Part shown: one piece after another, positions 15,264 through 22,431 of the stretch
Numbering within the stretch: the first letter of the stretch is position 1
Layout: the number at the start of each line of letters is the position of its first letter
Made by a program: the position numbers and the translations under genes
Notes under the pieces: generated by a model
Databases searched by the model: none
Seen by the model: only the letters and a program-made list of their open reading frames with translations
Told to the model about the DNA's origin: nothing
Assembly (NCBI GenBank): GCA_002328745.1
Contig: DCVQ01000009.1
Coordinates: 1,917-32,450, forward strand
Reading direction: 5' to 3'
DNA length: 30,534 nucleotides
From: Actinobacteria bacterium UBA2184
GTDB taxonomy: Bacteria; Actinomycetota; Coriobacteriia; Anaerosomatales; Anaerosomataceae

Positions 15264-16063
15264 GAGCCGAGCTCCTTCGACCGCTTCACGGCGGCATCGA
15301 CGGCCCGCGCGAACGCGGTCCGCAACCCCGACGCCTCAAGGGCCTCGAGCGCCGCGATGGTCGTGCCGCCCGGGCTGCTCACGGCGTCCATGAGCTCGGC
15401 GGGATGCATGCCGGTGCGGGCGAGCAGCTCGGCCGTCCCCTGCACCGTCTGGGTCGCGAGCGCTTGCGCGACCGCGCGCGGCAGCCCCTGGCGCACACCT
15501 GCAGCCGCCAGCGCGTCGACGACGAGCGCGACGTACGCGGGGCCCGAGCCCGATATCGCCGTGGCCGCGTCCTGGAAGTGCTCGTCGAGCACGACGGCCT
15601 CCCCCACGGCCTCGAAGAGCGTGCGCACGCGCTCCACCTGCTCGGCCGAGGCGTCGCTGCCGCCGCTGACGACGGCCATCCCGGCACCCACCATCGCGGG
15701 AGTGTTGGGCATGACGCGCACGACTGCGGTCCCTGCGGGCAGAAGCGATTCGAGGCGGGCGGTGGTGATGCCGGCGGCGATGGACACGACGACCGTGCCT
15801 GCGGGGATGTCGTCCGCGAGATGAGCGACCACCGCATCGATGACCTGCGGTTTCACGGCCAGCAGGACCATCTCGGCGTCTCCCGCGATATCGTGTCCGT
15901 CCGCCACCACGGCGATGCCGTGGGCGACGAACACTCCCTGGCGCTCGGCGTTGGGCTCGGCGACAGCGATGCGATCGGCCGGAAGCGCTCCGCTCGAGAC
16001 GAGCCCGGCAGCGATGGCTTCACCCATCCTGCCACCGCCGATGATGGCAAGTCCGTAGGTCAT
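15260..16063 (-). CDS. proC: Pyrroline-5-carboxylate reductase
   Basis: ProC reduces pyrroline-5-carboxylate to proline with NAD(P)H. The 267-residue protein has an N-terminal Rossmann motif (IIGGGRMGEAI), LLAVKPQ, VRVMPNTPAMVGAGM, and the dimerisation/active-site region ISGSGPAYV with SPGGTTIAALE near the C-terminus. ATG at 16063 has GGAG six to seven bases upstream and lies 14 bases after the sepF stop. It is coupled to yggT by a GTGA overlap. A proline gene between sepF and yggT has no obvious division role and is absent from this place in B. subtilis. Confidence 0.96.
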   Translation of the reverse strand: MTYGLAIIGGGRMGEAIAAGLVSSGALPADRIAVAEPNAERQGVFVAHGIAVVADGHDIAGDAEMVLLAVKPQVIDAVVAHLADDIPAGTVVVSIAAGITTARLESLLPAGTAVVRVMPNTPAMVGAGMAVVSGGSDASAEQVERVRTLFEAVGEAVVLDEHFQDAATAISGSGPAYVALVVDALAAAGVRQGLPRAVAQALATQTVQGTAELLARTGMHPAELMDAVSSPGGTTIAALEALEASGLRTAFARAVDAAVKRSKELGS

Positions 16064-16076
16064 GCGTGTCTCCGCC

Positions 16077-16595
16077 CTAGTCGTCGAGACCGAAGAAGCC
16101 CTTGTCGCGCATGACGCGCTGCGTCGCGCTCACGTCGACGTTGGCAGGCGAGAGCATGAATACGCGATCCGAGACCTTCTGGAGGCCGCCGTTCAGGCCG
16201 TAGGTGAGGCCCGACGCGAAGTCGATGAGACGGCGGGACAGGTCGGGGTCGGTCATCGTGAGGTTCATGATGACCGGCACGCCGCTCTTGAACTTGTCGG
16301 CGATCGCCTGCACCTCGCCGTACGAGCGTGGCTCGACGATCTGCATCTTCACCTGGGGCACCGCTTGCATGCCGGGTCCGGGCGCGACCTGCGGAGCCTG
16401 GCGGGTCGCCTCGCGAGCGCGATCGATGTCCGGCTTGCGGTCGATCCGGCGAATGGTCGTCGGCTCGTCCTCGTACGGGCTGCGGTACGCCGGCACCGGT
16501 TCGTCGGCTTCGTCGGCTTCGTCGTAGTCCTCGTAGTCGTCGTCGTAATCGTCTCCGAGGCCGAGCCTCGCTTTGATGTCACGCCACACGCCCAC
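16077..16595 (-). CDS. sepF: SepF, FtsZ membrane anchor and septum protein
   Basis: The 172-residue protein starts with MGVWRDIKARLGL, the amphipathic membrane-binding helix of SepF. An acidic, Tyr-rich linker (about 15-45) follows, then the conserved core from about 80 to 165 with KSGVPVIMNLT and FASGLTYGLNGG. SepF binds the FtsZ C-terminus and membrane; with no ftsA beside ftsZ here, it is the likely main FtsZ anchor. GTG at 16595 has AGGAG six bases upstream. It follows yggS after a gap of 27 bases. Confidence 0.95.
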   Translation of the reverse strand: MGVWRDIKARLGLGDDYDDDYEDYDEADEADEPVPAYRSPYEDEPTTIRRIDRKPDIDRAREATRQAPQVAPGPGMQAVPQVKMQIVEPRSYGEVQAIADKFKSGVPVIMNLTMTDPDLSRRLIDFASGLTYGLNGGLQKVSDRVFMLSPANVDVSATQRVMRDKGFFGLDD

Positions 16596-16622
16596 GTTGG
16601 TCTCCTCGCTTCACATGCCCCG

Positions 16623-17300
16623 TTAGCGACCGAAGATGGCTCGCCCGACCCGTACGATCGTCGAGCCTTCCTCGATGGCGACCTCGAAGTCGTTGGTCAT
16701 GCCCATCGAAAGCTCGGTCAACTCCACCCCATTGAACCGCATAGCGGCGAGGGATTCAAACTGATTCCGCAGTTCGCGGAAGACCCAGCGGACCGATTCG
16801 GGCCGCCCGTAAGGGGCGATCGTCATCAGGCCCCGGACAAACACGCCCGGGAACGCCGCGGCGGCGCGCAACACGTCCTCGATCTCGTCGGGCGCCATGC
16901 CATGCTTCGACTCCTCGCTGGCCACGTTGACCTGGAGCAGCACCGGCTGCACGACGCCCATGGCGCCGGCGACACGATCGATGCGCTCGAGCAGCCGCAG
17001 CGAGTCCACCGAGTGGATGAGATGAGCACGCCCGACCACGTGCTGGACCTTGTTGGACTGCAGCGTGCCGATGAAGTGCCAGCGCGCCTGAGGGAAAAGG
17101 CCGTGCTTGGCCACGAACTCCTGCACGCGGTTCTCCCCGAAGTCCTCCAAGCCGGCAGCCGCGGCAGCACGCACTTCGGCAGGACCGACCGTCTTGGCGA
17201 CCGCGACGATGGTGACTTCCGAGGCGTCCCGACCGACGGCGTCCGCCGCGTCGCCGACGCGACAGCGCACGGACTCGTATCGTTCGGCTACGGCGCTCAC
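16623..17300 (-). CDS. YggS/YlmE/PROSC-family PLP homeostasis protein
   Basis: The 225-residue protein is a single TIM-barrel PLP protein with Lys36 in VAVAKTVG as the cofactor lysine. Also present are FGENRVQE, WHFIGTLQSNK, HSVDS, VNVASEESKHG and LSMGMTNDFE, all family hallmarks. The family buffers pyridoxal phosphate and affects amino-acid pools; it has no known catalytic reaction. GTG at 17300 overlaps the phoU stop by four bases (GTGA). In Bacillus the counterpart ylmE directly precedes sepF, as here. Confidence 0.95.
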   Translation of the reverse strand: MSAVAERYESVRCRVGDAADAVGRDASEVTIVAVAKTVGPAEVRAAAAAGLEDFGENRVQEFVAKHGLFPQARWHFIGTLQSNKVQHVVGRAHLIHSVDSLRLLERIDRVAGAMGVVQPVLLQVNVASEESKHGMAPDEIEDVLRAAAAFPGVFVRGLMTIAPYGRPESVRWVFRELRNQFESLAAMRFNGVELTELSMGMTNDFEVAIEEGSTIVRVGRAIFGR

Positions 17301-17980
17301 GCCTGCGGCGACTCCTCATCGTCTGCCGGCCCGTCGAGTAGAGCCTCGAACTCGCCGGTCACCATGTAGACGAGGCGCTCGCCGATATCCACGGCGTGGT
17401 CGGCTATGCGCTCGAGATAGCGCGACGCCAGCACCATCTGGCTCGCCCACTCGATGTCCTCCTCCTCCTGCAGCCGCGACAGCTCGCGGAAGAACTGCTT
17501 GAAGAGGTGATCGATCGGCTCGTCCATCTCCTTGAGCTTGTAGGCGAGCTCGAGGTCGTTGTTCTCGAAAGCCTCCAGCATCGCTTCGAGCACGCGCTGC
17601 ACGAGGTTCCCTTGAGCCTTGATGAGGTCGTACAGCGTCCGCGGGCCCTGGCGATCGGCCGTGCGACGCGCCGCCTTGGCGATGTTGACCGCAAGATCGC
17701 CCATGCGCTCCATGTGGATGTTGATGTGCGCGAGCGAGTAGAGCAGCCGCAGGTCGCGGGCGACAGGGAACTGTGTCGCGATGGTCTCGAGCGTGCGCTC
17801 CTCGAGCGCAAGGCAGCGGTTGTCGATGATATCGTCGTTGTCGATGACGCGCTCCGCGATGGCCACATCGCCCTCGGCGAGCGCGACGCTCGCGTCGCGG
17901 ACCACTCCGATGACGATCCGCCCGATGTCTACGACCTCGGCCTTCATCGACTTGAGTTCCTTGCGGTAGCTCTCGCGCAT
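17297..17980 (-). CDS. phoU: PhoU, phosphate signalling regulator
   Basis: The 227-residue, all-helical protein has two PhoU repeats, each with the metal-binding helix pattern: HMERMGDLAVNIAK in the first and YLERIADHAVDIGE in the second. PhoU links the PstSCAB transporter to the PhoR-type kinase and represses the phosphate response when phosphate is plentiful. I chose ATG at 17980 with GAGG six bases upstream. A GTG at 17992 would add four residues, but its AAGGAG is only one base away. It lies 118 bases after pstB behind its own strong -10 box, and is coupled to yggS downstream. Confidence 0.94.
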   Translation of the reverse strand: MRESYRKELKSMKAEVVDIGRIVIGVVRDASVALAEGDVAIAERVIDNDDIIDNRCLALEERTLETIATQFPVARDLRLLYSLAHINIHMERMGDLAVNIAKAARRTADRQGPRTLYDLIKAQGNLVQRVLEAMLEAFENNDLELAYKLKEMDEPIDHLFKQFFRELSRLQEEEDIEWASQMVLASRYLERIADHAVDIGERLVYMVTGEFEALLDGPADDEESPQA

Positions 17981-18022
17981 GGCTCGCCTCACGCTCCTTG
18001 GTGTGCTGCCCGGGGTGCCGCC

Positions 18023-18069
18023 ATTATAGACACCCTACCCGCGCCGTACGTGAAACCAACGTTACACGT
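18023..18069 (-). promoter_or_regulatory. phoU promoter with dyad over the -35
   Basis: The minus strand has a perfect TATAAT at 18028-18023. At the 17-base -35 position stands ACGTAC, a poor match. Covering it is a dyad, ACGTGTAA (18069-18062) and TTTCACGT (18055-18048), matching at seven of eight positions around six bases. A good -10 with a bad -35 under a dyad suggests an activator- or repressor-controlled promoter. Phosphate control is plausible from context; the dyad is not a recognised Pho box. Confidence 0.55.
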
Positions 18070-18098
18070 CTCCCCCGCCTCGCGGGCTTCGTCCCCGC

Positions 18099-18908
18099 CT
18101 AGCCGAACCGCCCGGTGATGTAGTCCTCAGTCCGCCGGTCGCGCGGGCTCGTGAAGATCTCGGCGGTCCGCCCGAACTCGATGAGCTCGGCCGCCTCGCC
18201 CTGCTTCTCCTGCAGGAAGAACGCCGTCTCGCCCGAGACACGCGCCGCCTGCTGCATGTTGTGGGTGACGATGATGATCGTGACCGAGCTCTTCAGCTCG
18301 GCCATGAGGTCTTCGACCTTCTGGACGCTCGTCGGATCGATGGCGGAGCACGGCTCGTCCATCAGCAGCACGTCGGGCTGGACCGCGAGCACGCGCGCGA
18401 TGCACAGCCGCTGCTGCTGACCGCCCGAAAGCGTGAGCCCTCCGCGGCCGAGGATGTCCTTGACCTCTTTCCAGAGGTTCGCACGCACGAGCGCCTGTTC
18501 TACGATCTCGTCGAGCTCGTCCTTCTTCTTCACGCCGTGGAGGCGGGGACCGAACGCGACGTTGTCGTAGATCGACATCGGGAACGGGTTCGGCTGCTGG
18601 AAGATCATGCCCACGCGGCGGCGAAGGTCGACGGGGTCGACGCCCGGCCCGTAGATGTCGGCGCCGTCGAGCGTGATCGTCCCCTCCACGCGCGTGCCCG
18701 GGATGAGGTCGTTCATCCGGTTCAGGCACCGCAGGAACGTGGACTTGCCGCAGCCGGACGGGCCGATGAACGCGGTCACGGCGTTGTCGCGCACGTCGAT
18801 GTTGATCCCGGTGAGCGCATGGAAGTCACCGTAGTAGAACTCGAGGTCCCGGACGGTGAACTTGGGAGCGTCCGCGGCGCTCGCCGCGGGGGCGATGTCG
18901 GCTGTCAT
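18099..18908 (-). CDS. pstB: Phosphate ABC transporter ATP-binding protein
   Basis: The 269-residue ATPase powers phosphate import through PstC/PstA. Walker A is GPSGCGKST at 49-57, the Q loop is in FQQPNPFPMSIYDNV, the signature is LTLSGGQQQRLCIAR, Walker B is LLMDEPCSAIDP (the DEPCSA form is typical of PstB), and the switch His is in VTHNMQQAAR. ATG at 18908 overlaps the pstA stop by four bases (ATGA), with AGGAG about nine bases upstream. The frame is open far upstream through pstA and pstC, but that is a high-GC artefact in another frame. Confidence 0.97.
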   Translation of the reverse strand: MTADIAPAASAADAPKFTVRDLEFYYGDFHALTGINIDVRDNAVTAFIGPSGCGKSTFLRCLNRMNDLIPGTRVEGTITLDGADIYGPGVDPVDLRRRVGMIFQQPNPFPMSIYDNVAFGPRLHGVKKKDELDEIVEQALVRANLWKEVKDILGRGGLTLSGGQQQRLCIARVLAVQPDVLLMDEPCSAIDPTSVQKVEDLMAELKSSVTIIIVTHNMQQAARVSGETAFFLQEKQGEAAELIEFGRTAEIFTSPRDRRTEDYITGRFG

Positions 18909-19735
18909 CCCTGGAGTCTCCTGTTCTTGTTCGAAAGCCAGCGCGCGCTCAAGTTGAAGGACAGCACCATCGCCATCAAGAGGAGCGCGGTCCCGTACGC
19001 CGCTTCCATGTTGATGCCCTCCATGGCGAGCATATACAGATGCACGGTCATCGAGCGGCCGGGATCCGTCGGGAGGAGCGGGAGGTAGATCGCCTGCCCC
19101 ATGGTGAAGATGACCACGGCCGTCTCGCCCACAGCCCGGCCCATCGCCAGGATGAGGCCGGTCAGGATGCGCGGTGATGCGGCCGGCAGCACGATGCGGC
19201 TGACCGTCTGCCACTGGCTTGCGCCGAGCCCGTAGCTGCCCCACCGGATGTAGCGCGGCACCGAGCGGATCGCCTCTTCGGTGGCGCGCATGACGATCGG
19301 CAGCATGAGGAACGCCAGCGCGAGCGCGCCCGAGAGCACGGAGAACCCGAGCCCCATCGACTCCACGAAAAACGCGAAGCCGAACAGGCCCATGACGATC
19401 GAGGGCACGCTCGCGAGCGTGTCGGCGGCGAAGCGGATCGCGTTCACGAGCCGTCCCTGCACCGCGTACTCGGCGAGGTAGACCGCGGCGAGCACGGCGA
19501 TCGGCGTCACGATCAGCATCGAGAGGCCGGTCACGTACAGCGTCGCGATGATCGTCGGACCGATCCCGCCCTCGGCGTTCACGCCGTGCGGCTTCGTGAA
19601 GATGAACTCCGGCGTGATCTGACCGATGCCGCGCACGAAGACGTACACGATGACCGCGCCGAGAATCGCCACGGTGGTGAGACCGCAGAACCACAGCGTG
19701 CCGATCGCGATCCTGTTCGCCCAGCGCTTGCCCAT
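18905..19735 (-). CDS. pstA: Phosphate ABC transporter permease PstA
   Basis: The 276-residue inner-membrane permease has about six helices. The binding-protein-dependent transport motif is in the cytoplasmic loop around GLGASQWQTVSRIVLPAA, followed by ILTGLILAMGRAVGETA, which is characteristic of PstA/PstC. It forms the phosphate channel with PstC and is driven by PstB. ATG at 19735 is three bases after the pstC stop; the end overlaps the pstB start. Confidence 0.96.
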   Translation of the reverse strand: MGKRWANRIAIGTLWFCGLTTVAILGAVIVYVFVRGIGQITPEFIFTKPHGVNAEGGIGPTIIATLYVTGLSMLIVTPIAVLAAVYLAEYAVQGRLVNAIRFAADTLASVPSIVMGLFGFAFFVESMGLGFSVLSGALALAFLMLPIVMRATEEAIRSVPRYIRWGSYGLGASQWQTVSRIVLPAASPRILTGLILAMGRAVGETAVVIFTMGQAIYLPLLPTDPGRSMTVHLYMLAMEGINMEAAYGTALLLMAMVLSFNLSARWLSNKNRRLQG

Positions 19736-19738
19736 AGC

Positions 19739-20668
19739 CTATCCCTGCCGTTCCGCATGACGTGAAAGCGTGCGAACGAGCGCCACAAGGCCCATCGAGA
19801 TGAGGAACAGGATGATCGCGAGGCCGAAGAGCGCGGTCCGGTGCGTGCCGGACGCGTAACTCATGTCGATGACGATCTGGCTCGTCAGCGTGACGATCGG
19901 CTCGCCGAGGCCGGCAAAGAACTGCGGCGCGTTGCCGGCAACCATGACGACCGCCATCGTCTCGCCGATGGCCCGGCCCATGCCGAGGATCGTCGCGTCG
20001 ATGATGCCGATCTTCGCCGCGGGGAGCAGCACCTTGTAGATCGTCTGCCAGGTGGTGGCGCCCATCGCGTAGCTCGCGTGCCTGATGCCCGGCGCCACGG
20101 AGCGCAGCGCGTCCTCGGTAAGCGTGGAGATGGTCGGCACGATCATGACCGCGAGGATCACCGAGGCCGTGAGCGGCCCGAAGCCCATGCCGCCGGTGAG
20201 CGCGGCGACCACCGGCCTCAGGATCACCAGGCCGAAGAAGCCGAACACCACGGAGGGGACGCCCGCGAGCATCTCGACCGCGGGGCGCACGATCGAGCGC
20301 ATGCGCGGCGACGCGATCTCGGACAGGAACACGGCGGTGCCGATCGCGAGCGGCGCCCCCAGCAGCAGCGCGCCGATCGTGACCACGAGCGTGCCGGTGA
20401 CGAGAGGAAGGATGCCGAACGCGTCGTTGGTGGCGGACCACTCGGACCCGAAGAGGAACGCGGCGAGACCGGGGTCCTGGACCACCGGCCATCCGCGCAC
20501 ACCGACGAACACGAAGATGAGCGCCACGCCGGCCACCGCCGCGACCGCGCACAGGAGGAACAGGTTCCTGAGCGCCGCCTCGCGGAAGTAGGTGGCGCGC
20601 GACATCATCTTGAGAACGCTGCCCATATGGGGCGGCGCAGCTTCGACGTGCTCGCGCTGCTCAGTCAC
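19739..20668 (-). CDS. pstC: Phosphate ABC transporter permease PstC
   Basis: The 309-residue permease has a hydrophobic segment from about 25 to 48 and five further helices. Its EAA-type loop contains YAMGATTWQTIYKVLLPAA, followed by GIIDATILGMGRAIGETMAV. GTG at 20668 is chosen because a near-perfect AAGGAGG lies six bases before it; it overlaps the pstS stop by eight bases (GTGACTGA). A later ATG in the N-terminal leader has no such site. It pairs with PstA to form the channel. Confidence 0.95.
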   Translation of the reverse strand: MTEQREHVEAAPPHMGSVLKMMSRATYFREAALRNLFLLCAVAAVAGVALIFVFVGVRGWPVVQDPGLAAFLFGSEWSATNDAFGILPLVTGTLVVTIGALLLGAPLAIGTAVFLSEIASPRMRSIVRPAVEMLAGVPSVVFGFFGLVILRPVVAALTGGMGFGPLTASVILAVMIVPTISTLTEDALRSVAPGIRHASYAMGATTWQTIYKVLLPAAKIGIIDATILGMGRAIGETMAVVMVAGNAPQFFAGLGEPIVTLTSQIVIDMSYASGTHRTALFGLAIILFLISMGLVALVRTLSRHAERQG

Positions 20669-21587
20669 CCGACACCTCCTTCGCGGTGATCGGGATGAAC
20701 CCGGCATCGCGTACGACCGTCTCCTGCACCGCAGGCGAGAGGACGAAGGCGATGTACTCGGCGGCCAGACCTTCAGGCTCACCCATGGTGAAGAAATGAA
20801 GGAGCCGCTGCACCTTGTACGCGCCGGAGACGACGGACGCCTCGGAGGGAGCCACGCCGTCGATGCCGACCGCCACGACCTCGTCTGTCACGAAACCGAG
20901 AGAGATGTAGCCCACGGCGCCCTTGACCTCCGCGACGACGGCGCGCACCTGACCGGTTCCCGGAAGAACGACTGCGCCCCGGTAGAACGGCTCGTCTCCC
21001 ATGACGATCTTGTGGAACGCCTCGCGCGTGCCTGAGGCCTCGTCGCGGTTCACCAGCCCGATCTCGAGGTCGGGCCCGCCGACCTCGGACCAGTTGGTGA
21101 TGGTGCCGGCGAAGATCTCCCGGACCTCATCGGCCGTGAGATCGCGGACCGGGTTGTCCGGATGGACGATGACCGCGATCGCGTCGTACGCCACCGGCGT
21201 GTCGTACAACCCCAGGTCGAACTCGGCGTCCTTCAGCTCGCGCGATGACGTGCCGATGGCGGACGAGCCGCTCGAGACGCTCTCGATGCCCGCCGACGAG
21301 CCCATGCCCGAAACGAGGATGGAGACTCCGGGGTTCTCTTCGCCGAACATCTCGCCCGAGACCTCGGCGATGGGCAGCAGGGTCGTCGAGCCCGAGACGA
21401 CGAGCCCCTCGCGCGCCCCGCCCTCATCCGAGCAGCCACCGAGGGCGGATGCCGCGAGCAGCATGACCAGGGCGAGGAGAGCCGTCAGCGTATGACGGCG
21501 AGCGCCGCGTGGCGACCAGTGAGGCCGTCCGCACGGAACGAGAAGAAGCGATCGGTGTTGTGCGCGGTACAGATGCCGAGATGCCAC
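20661..21587 (-). CDS. pstS: Phosphate-binding lipoprotein PstS (start uncertain)
   Basis: The mature part is a clear PstS: GSTTLLPIAE, SSRELKD and NRDEASGTREAF are the phosphate-contacting motifs, and the C-terminus fits the family. A hydrophobic segment ends in a lipobox, SALGGC, so it should be lipid-anchored outside the cell. The start is a problem. The only usual upstream start is GTG at 21587, 103 bases inside pgeF, with a weak ribosome site and an oddly long n-region of about 32 residues. The next internal ATG leaves too short a signal peptide. A CTG overlapping the pgeF stop (CTGA) would mirror the GTGA junctions nearby but would drop the Arg pair before the hydrophobic segment. The function call is firm, the 5' boundary is not. 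Confidence 0.88.
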   Translation of the reverse strand: MASRHLYRAQHRSLLLVPCGRPHWSPRGARRHTLTALLALVMLLAASALGGCSDEGGAREGLVVSGSTTLLPIAEVSGEMFGEENPGVSILVSGMGSSAGIESVSSGSSAIGTSSRELKDAEFDLGLYDTPVAYDAIAVIVHPDNPVRDLTADEVREIFAGTITNWSEVGGPDLEIGLVNRDEASGTREAFHKIVMGDEPFYRGAVVLPGTGQVRAVVAEVKGAVGYISLGFVTDEVVAVGIDGVAPSEASVVSGAYKVQRLLHFFTMGEPEGLAAEYIAFVLSPAVQETVVRDAGFIPITAKEVSGD

Positions 21588-22306
21588 TGGCTCTCTTTCG
21601 AGACTCCTGATCGCGTGAGGTCTTCTCCGATGGCCGCAGCAAGATCAAGTCGTGGCGCGACCCCGGTAATCGTAACAAAGCGGTTATCGAAATGCGACAC
21701 GCATTCGTCCCCCACCTCGTAGCAGCAGGCACCGATATGGGGACCGACGTACGCGATGAGATCGTCCGGTCCCGGCAGCGCGCGGAGCACGTCGCACGCC
21801 CGGCCGACGATCCCCGCTGCGGCGCCCCGCCATCCCGCATGGACCACGGCCACGGCCGGCGCCGAAGGGCGCACGAGCACGACGGGGACGCAGTCCGCGA
21901 AAAACAGCATCAGCGGCACGCCGGGCTCGCGGGTCCAGAGCGCATCGCACGCGGGCACCGGTGACGAGCCGTCCGGGTGGTCTGCGCCCTCCGTCGCCAA
22001 AGGCGAGCCCGCGTATGCCCCGGCCCCCACGTGCTCGCGCGTGACCTCCACCACGCGCGTGCCGTGAACCTGCTCTGCGGTGGTGAGCCGCCCGCGGACC
22101 TCGCCCAGGCCAACGATATCCAATATGCGCGAGCGGTTCTCGTCGACGATCGCCGGCACGTCGCCCACGTGGCCTGCGAGATTGAGCGACTCGTACGGCC
22201 GGGGGCTTGCGCCCCCGCCTCGCTCCGTGAAGGCCACGGAGAACCCGTGGGGCAGGTTGAGCGGCACGTGCAGCGATATCCCTTTCGATGTGATCCGCTC
22301 GAACAC
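21485..22306 (-). CDS. pgeF: Laccase-domain peptidoglycan editing / purine nucleoside protein (YlmD/YfiH)
   Basis: The 273-residue protein shows the family metal-site motifs EQVHGTRV, FFADCVPV and VHAGWRG, plus GPHIGACCYEVG. Members of this multicopper-oxidase-like family have been described as peptidoglycan-editing factors and as purine nucleoside enzymes; the role here is not decided by sequence. GTG at 22306 has GGAGG about six bases upstream and gives a normal N-terminus. An ATG at 22363 would add 19 residues, but it lies in the arm of a hairpin. A weak candidate promoter is TTGTCG (22349-22344), 18 bases, GACCAT (22325-22320). It follows ftsZ as ylmD does in Bacillus, and its 3' end may contain the pstS start. 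Confidence 0.92.
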   Translation of the reverse strand: MFERITSKGISLHVPLNLPHGFSVAFTERGGGASPRPYESLNLAGHVGDVPAIVDENRSRILDIVGLGEVRGRLTTAEQVHGTRVVEVTREHVGAGAYAGSPLATEGADHPDGSSPVPACDALWTREPGVPLMLFFADCVPVVLVRPSAPAVAVVHAGWRGAAAGIVGRACDVLRALPGPDDLIAYVGPHIGACCYEVGDECVSHFDNRFVTITGVAPRLDLAAAIGEDLTRSGVSKESQWHLGICTAHNTDRFFSFRADGLTGRHAALAVIR

Positions 22307-22346
22307 GTCACGCCTCCGGATGGTCGCGCCCGGTCCCGCTGCCCGA

Positions 22347-22424
22347 CAAAACACGTCCGCCATGCGGCGAGTCTTCCACTCGCCGCATGGCGGCCCGGCC
22401 GTACACTCCCCGTGACGGGGAGTG
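22347..22424 (-). terminator. Tandem hairpins after ftsZ (likely end of dcw transcript)
   Basis: Just after the ftsZ stop the minus strand has a 9-bp hairpin (22424-22416 with 22412-22404, CACTCCCCG/CGGGGAGTG, three-base loop). A 16-bp perfect hairpin follows (22393-22378 with 22372-22357, five-base loop), then ACGTGTTTTG. The second stem plus the nearby T run looks like an intrinsic terminator, though three bases separate stem and T run. Both arms are perfectly conserved repeats of each other. Confidence 0.6.
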
Positions 22425-22431
22425 GATCTGC

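Noticed and set aside
18048..18069. Calling the phoU dyad a Pho box
   Set aside because: It is an inverted repeat, not the direct repeats of known Pho boxes, and does not match their consensus.
18070..18098. A pstB terminator after its stop
   Set aside because: Only short GC stems (GCGGG/CCCGC) without a U run are present.
18099..20552. An apparent 817-residue PstB with a long N-terminal extension
   Set aside because: The extra part covers pstA and pstC in another frame and is low-complexity Arg/His/Ala sequence. The true start is the ATG at 18908. The same reasoning removes long extensions of ileS, rluD, carA and the OmpR regulator.
20661..21587. PstS as a Tat substrate because of an Arg-Arg pair before the hydrophobic segment
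   Set aside because: PstS is normally a Sec lipoprotein, the Tat consensus is incomplete, and the start codon itself is uncertain.
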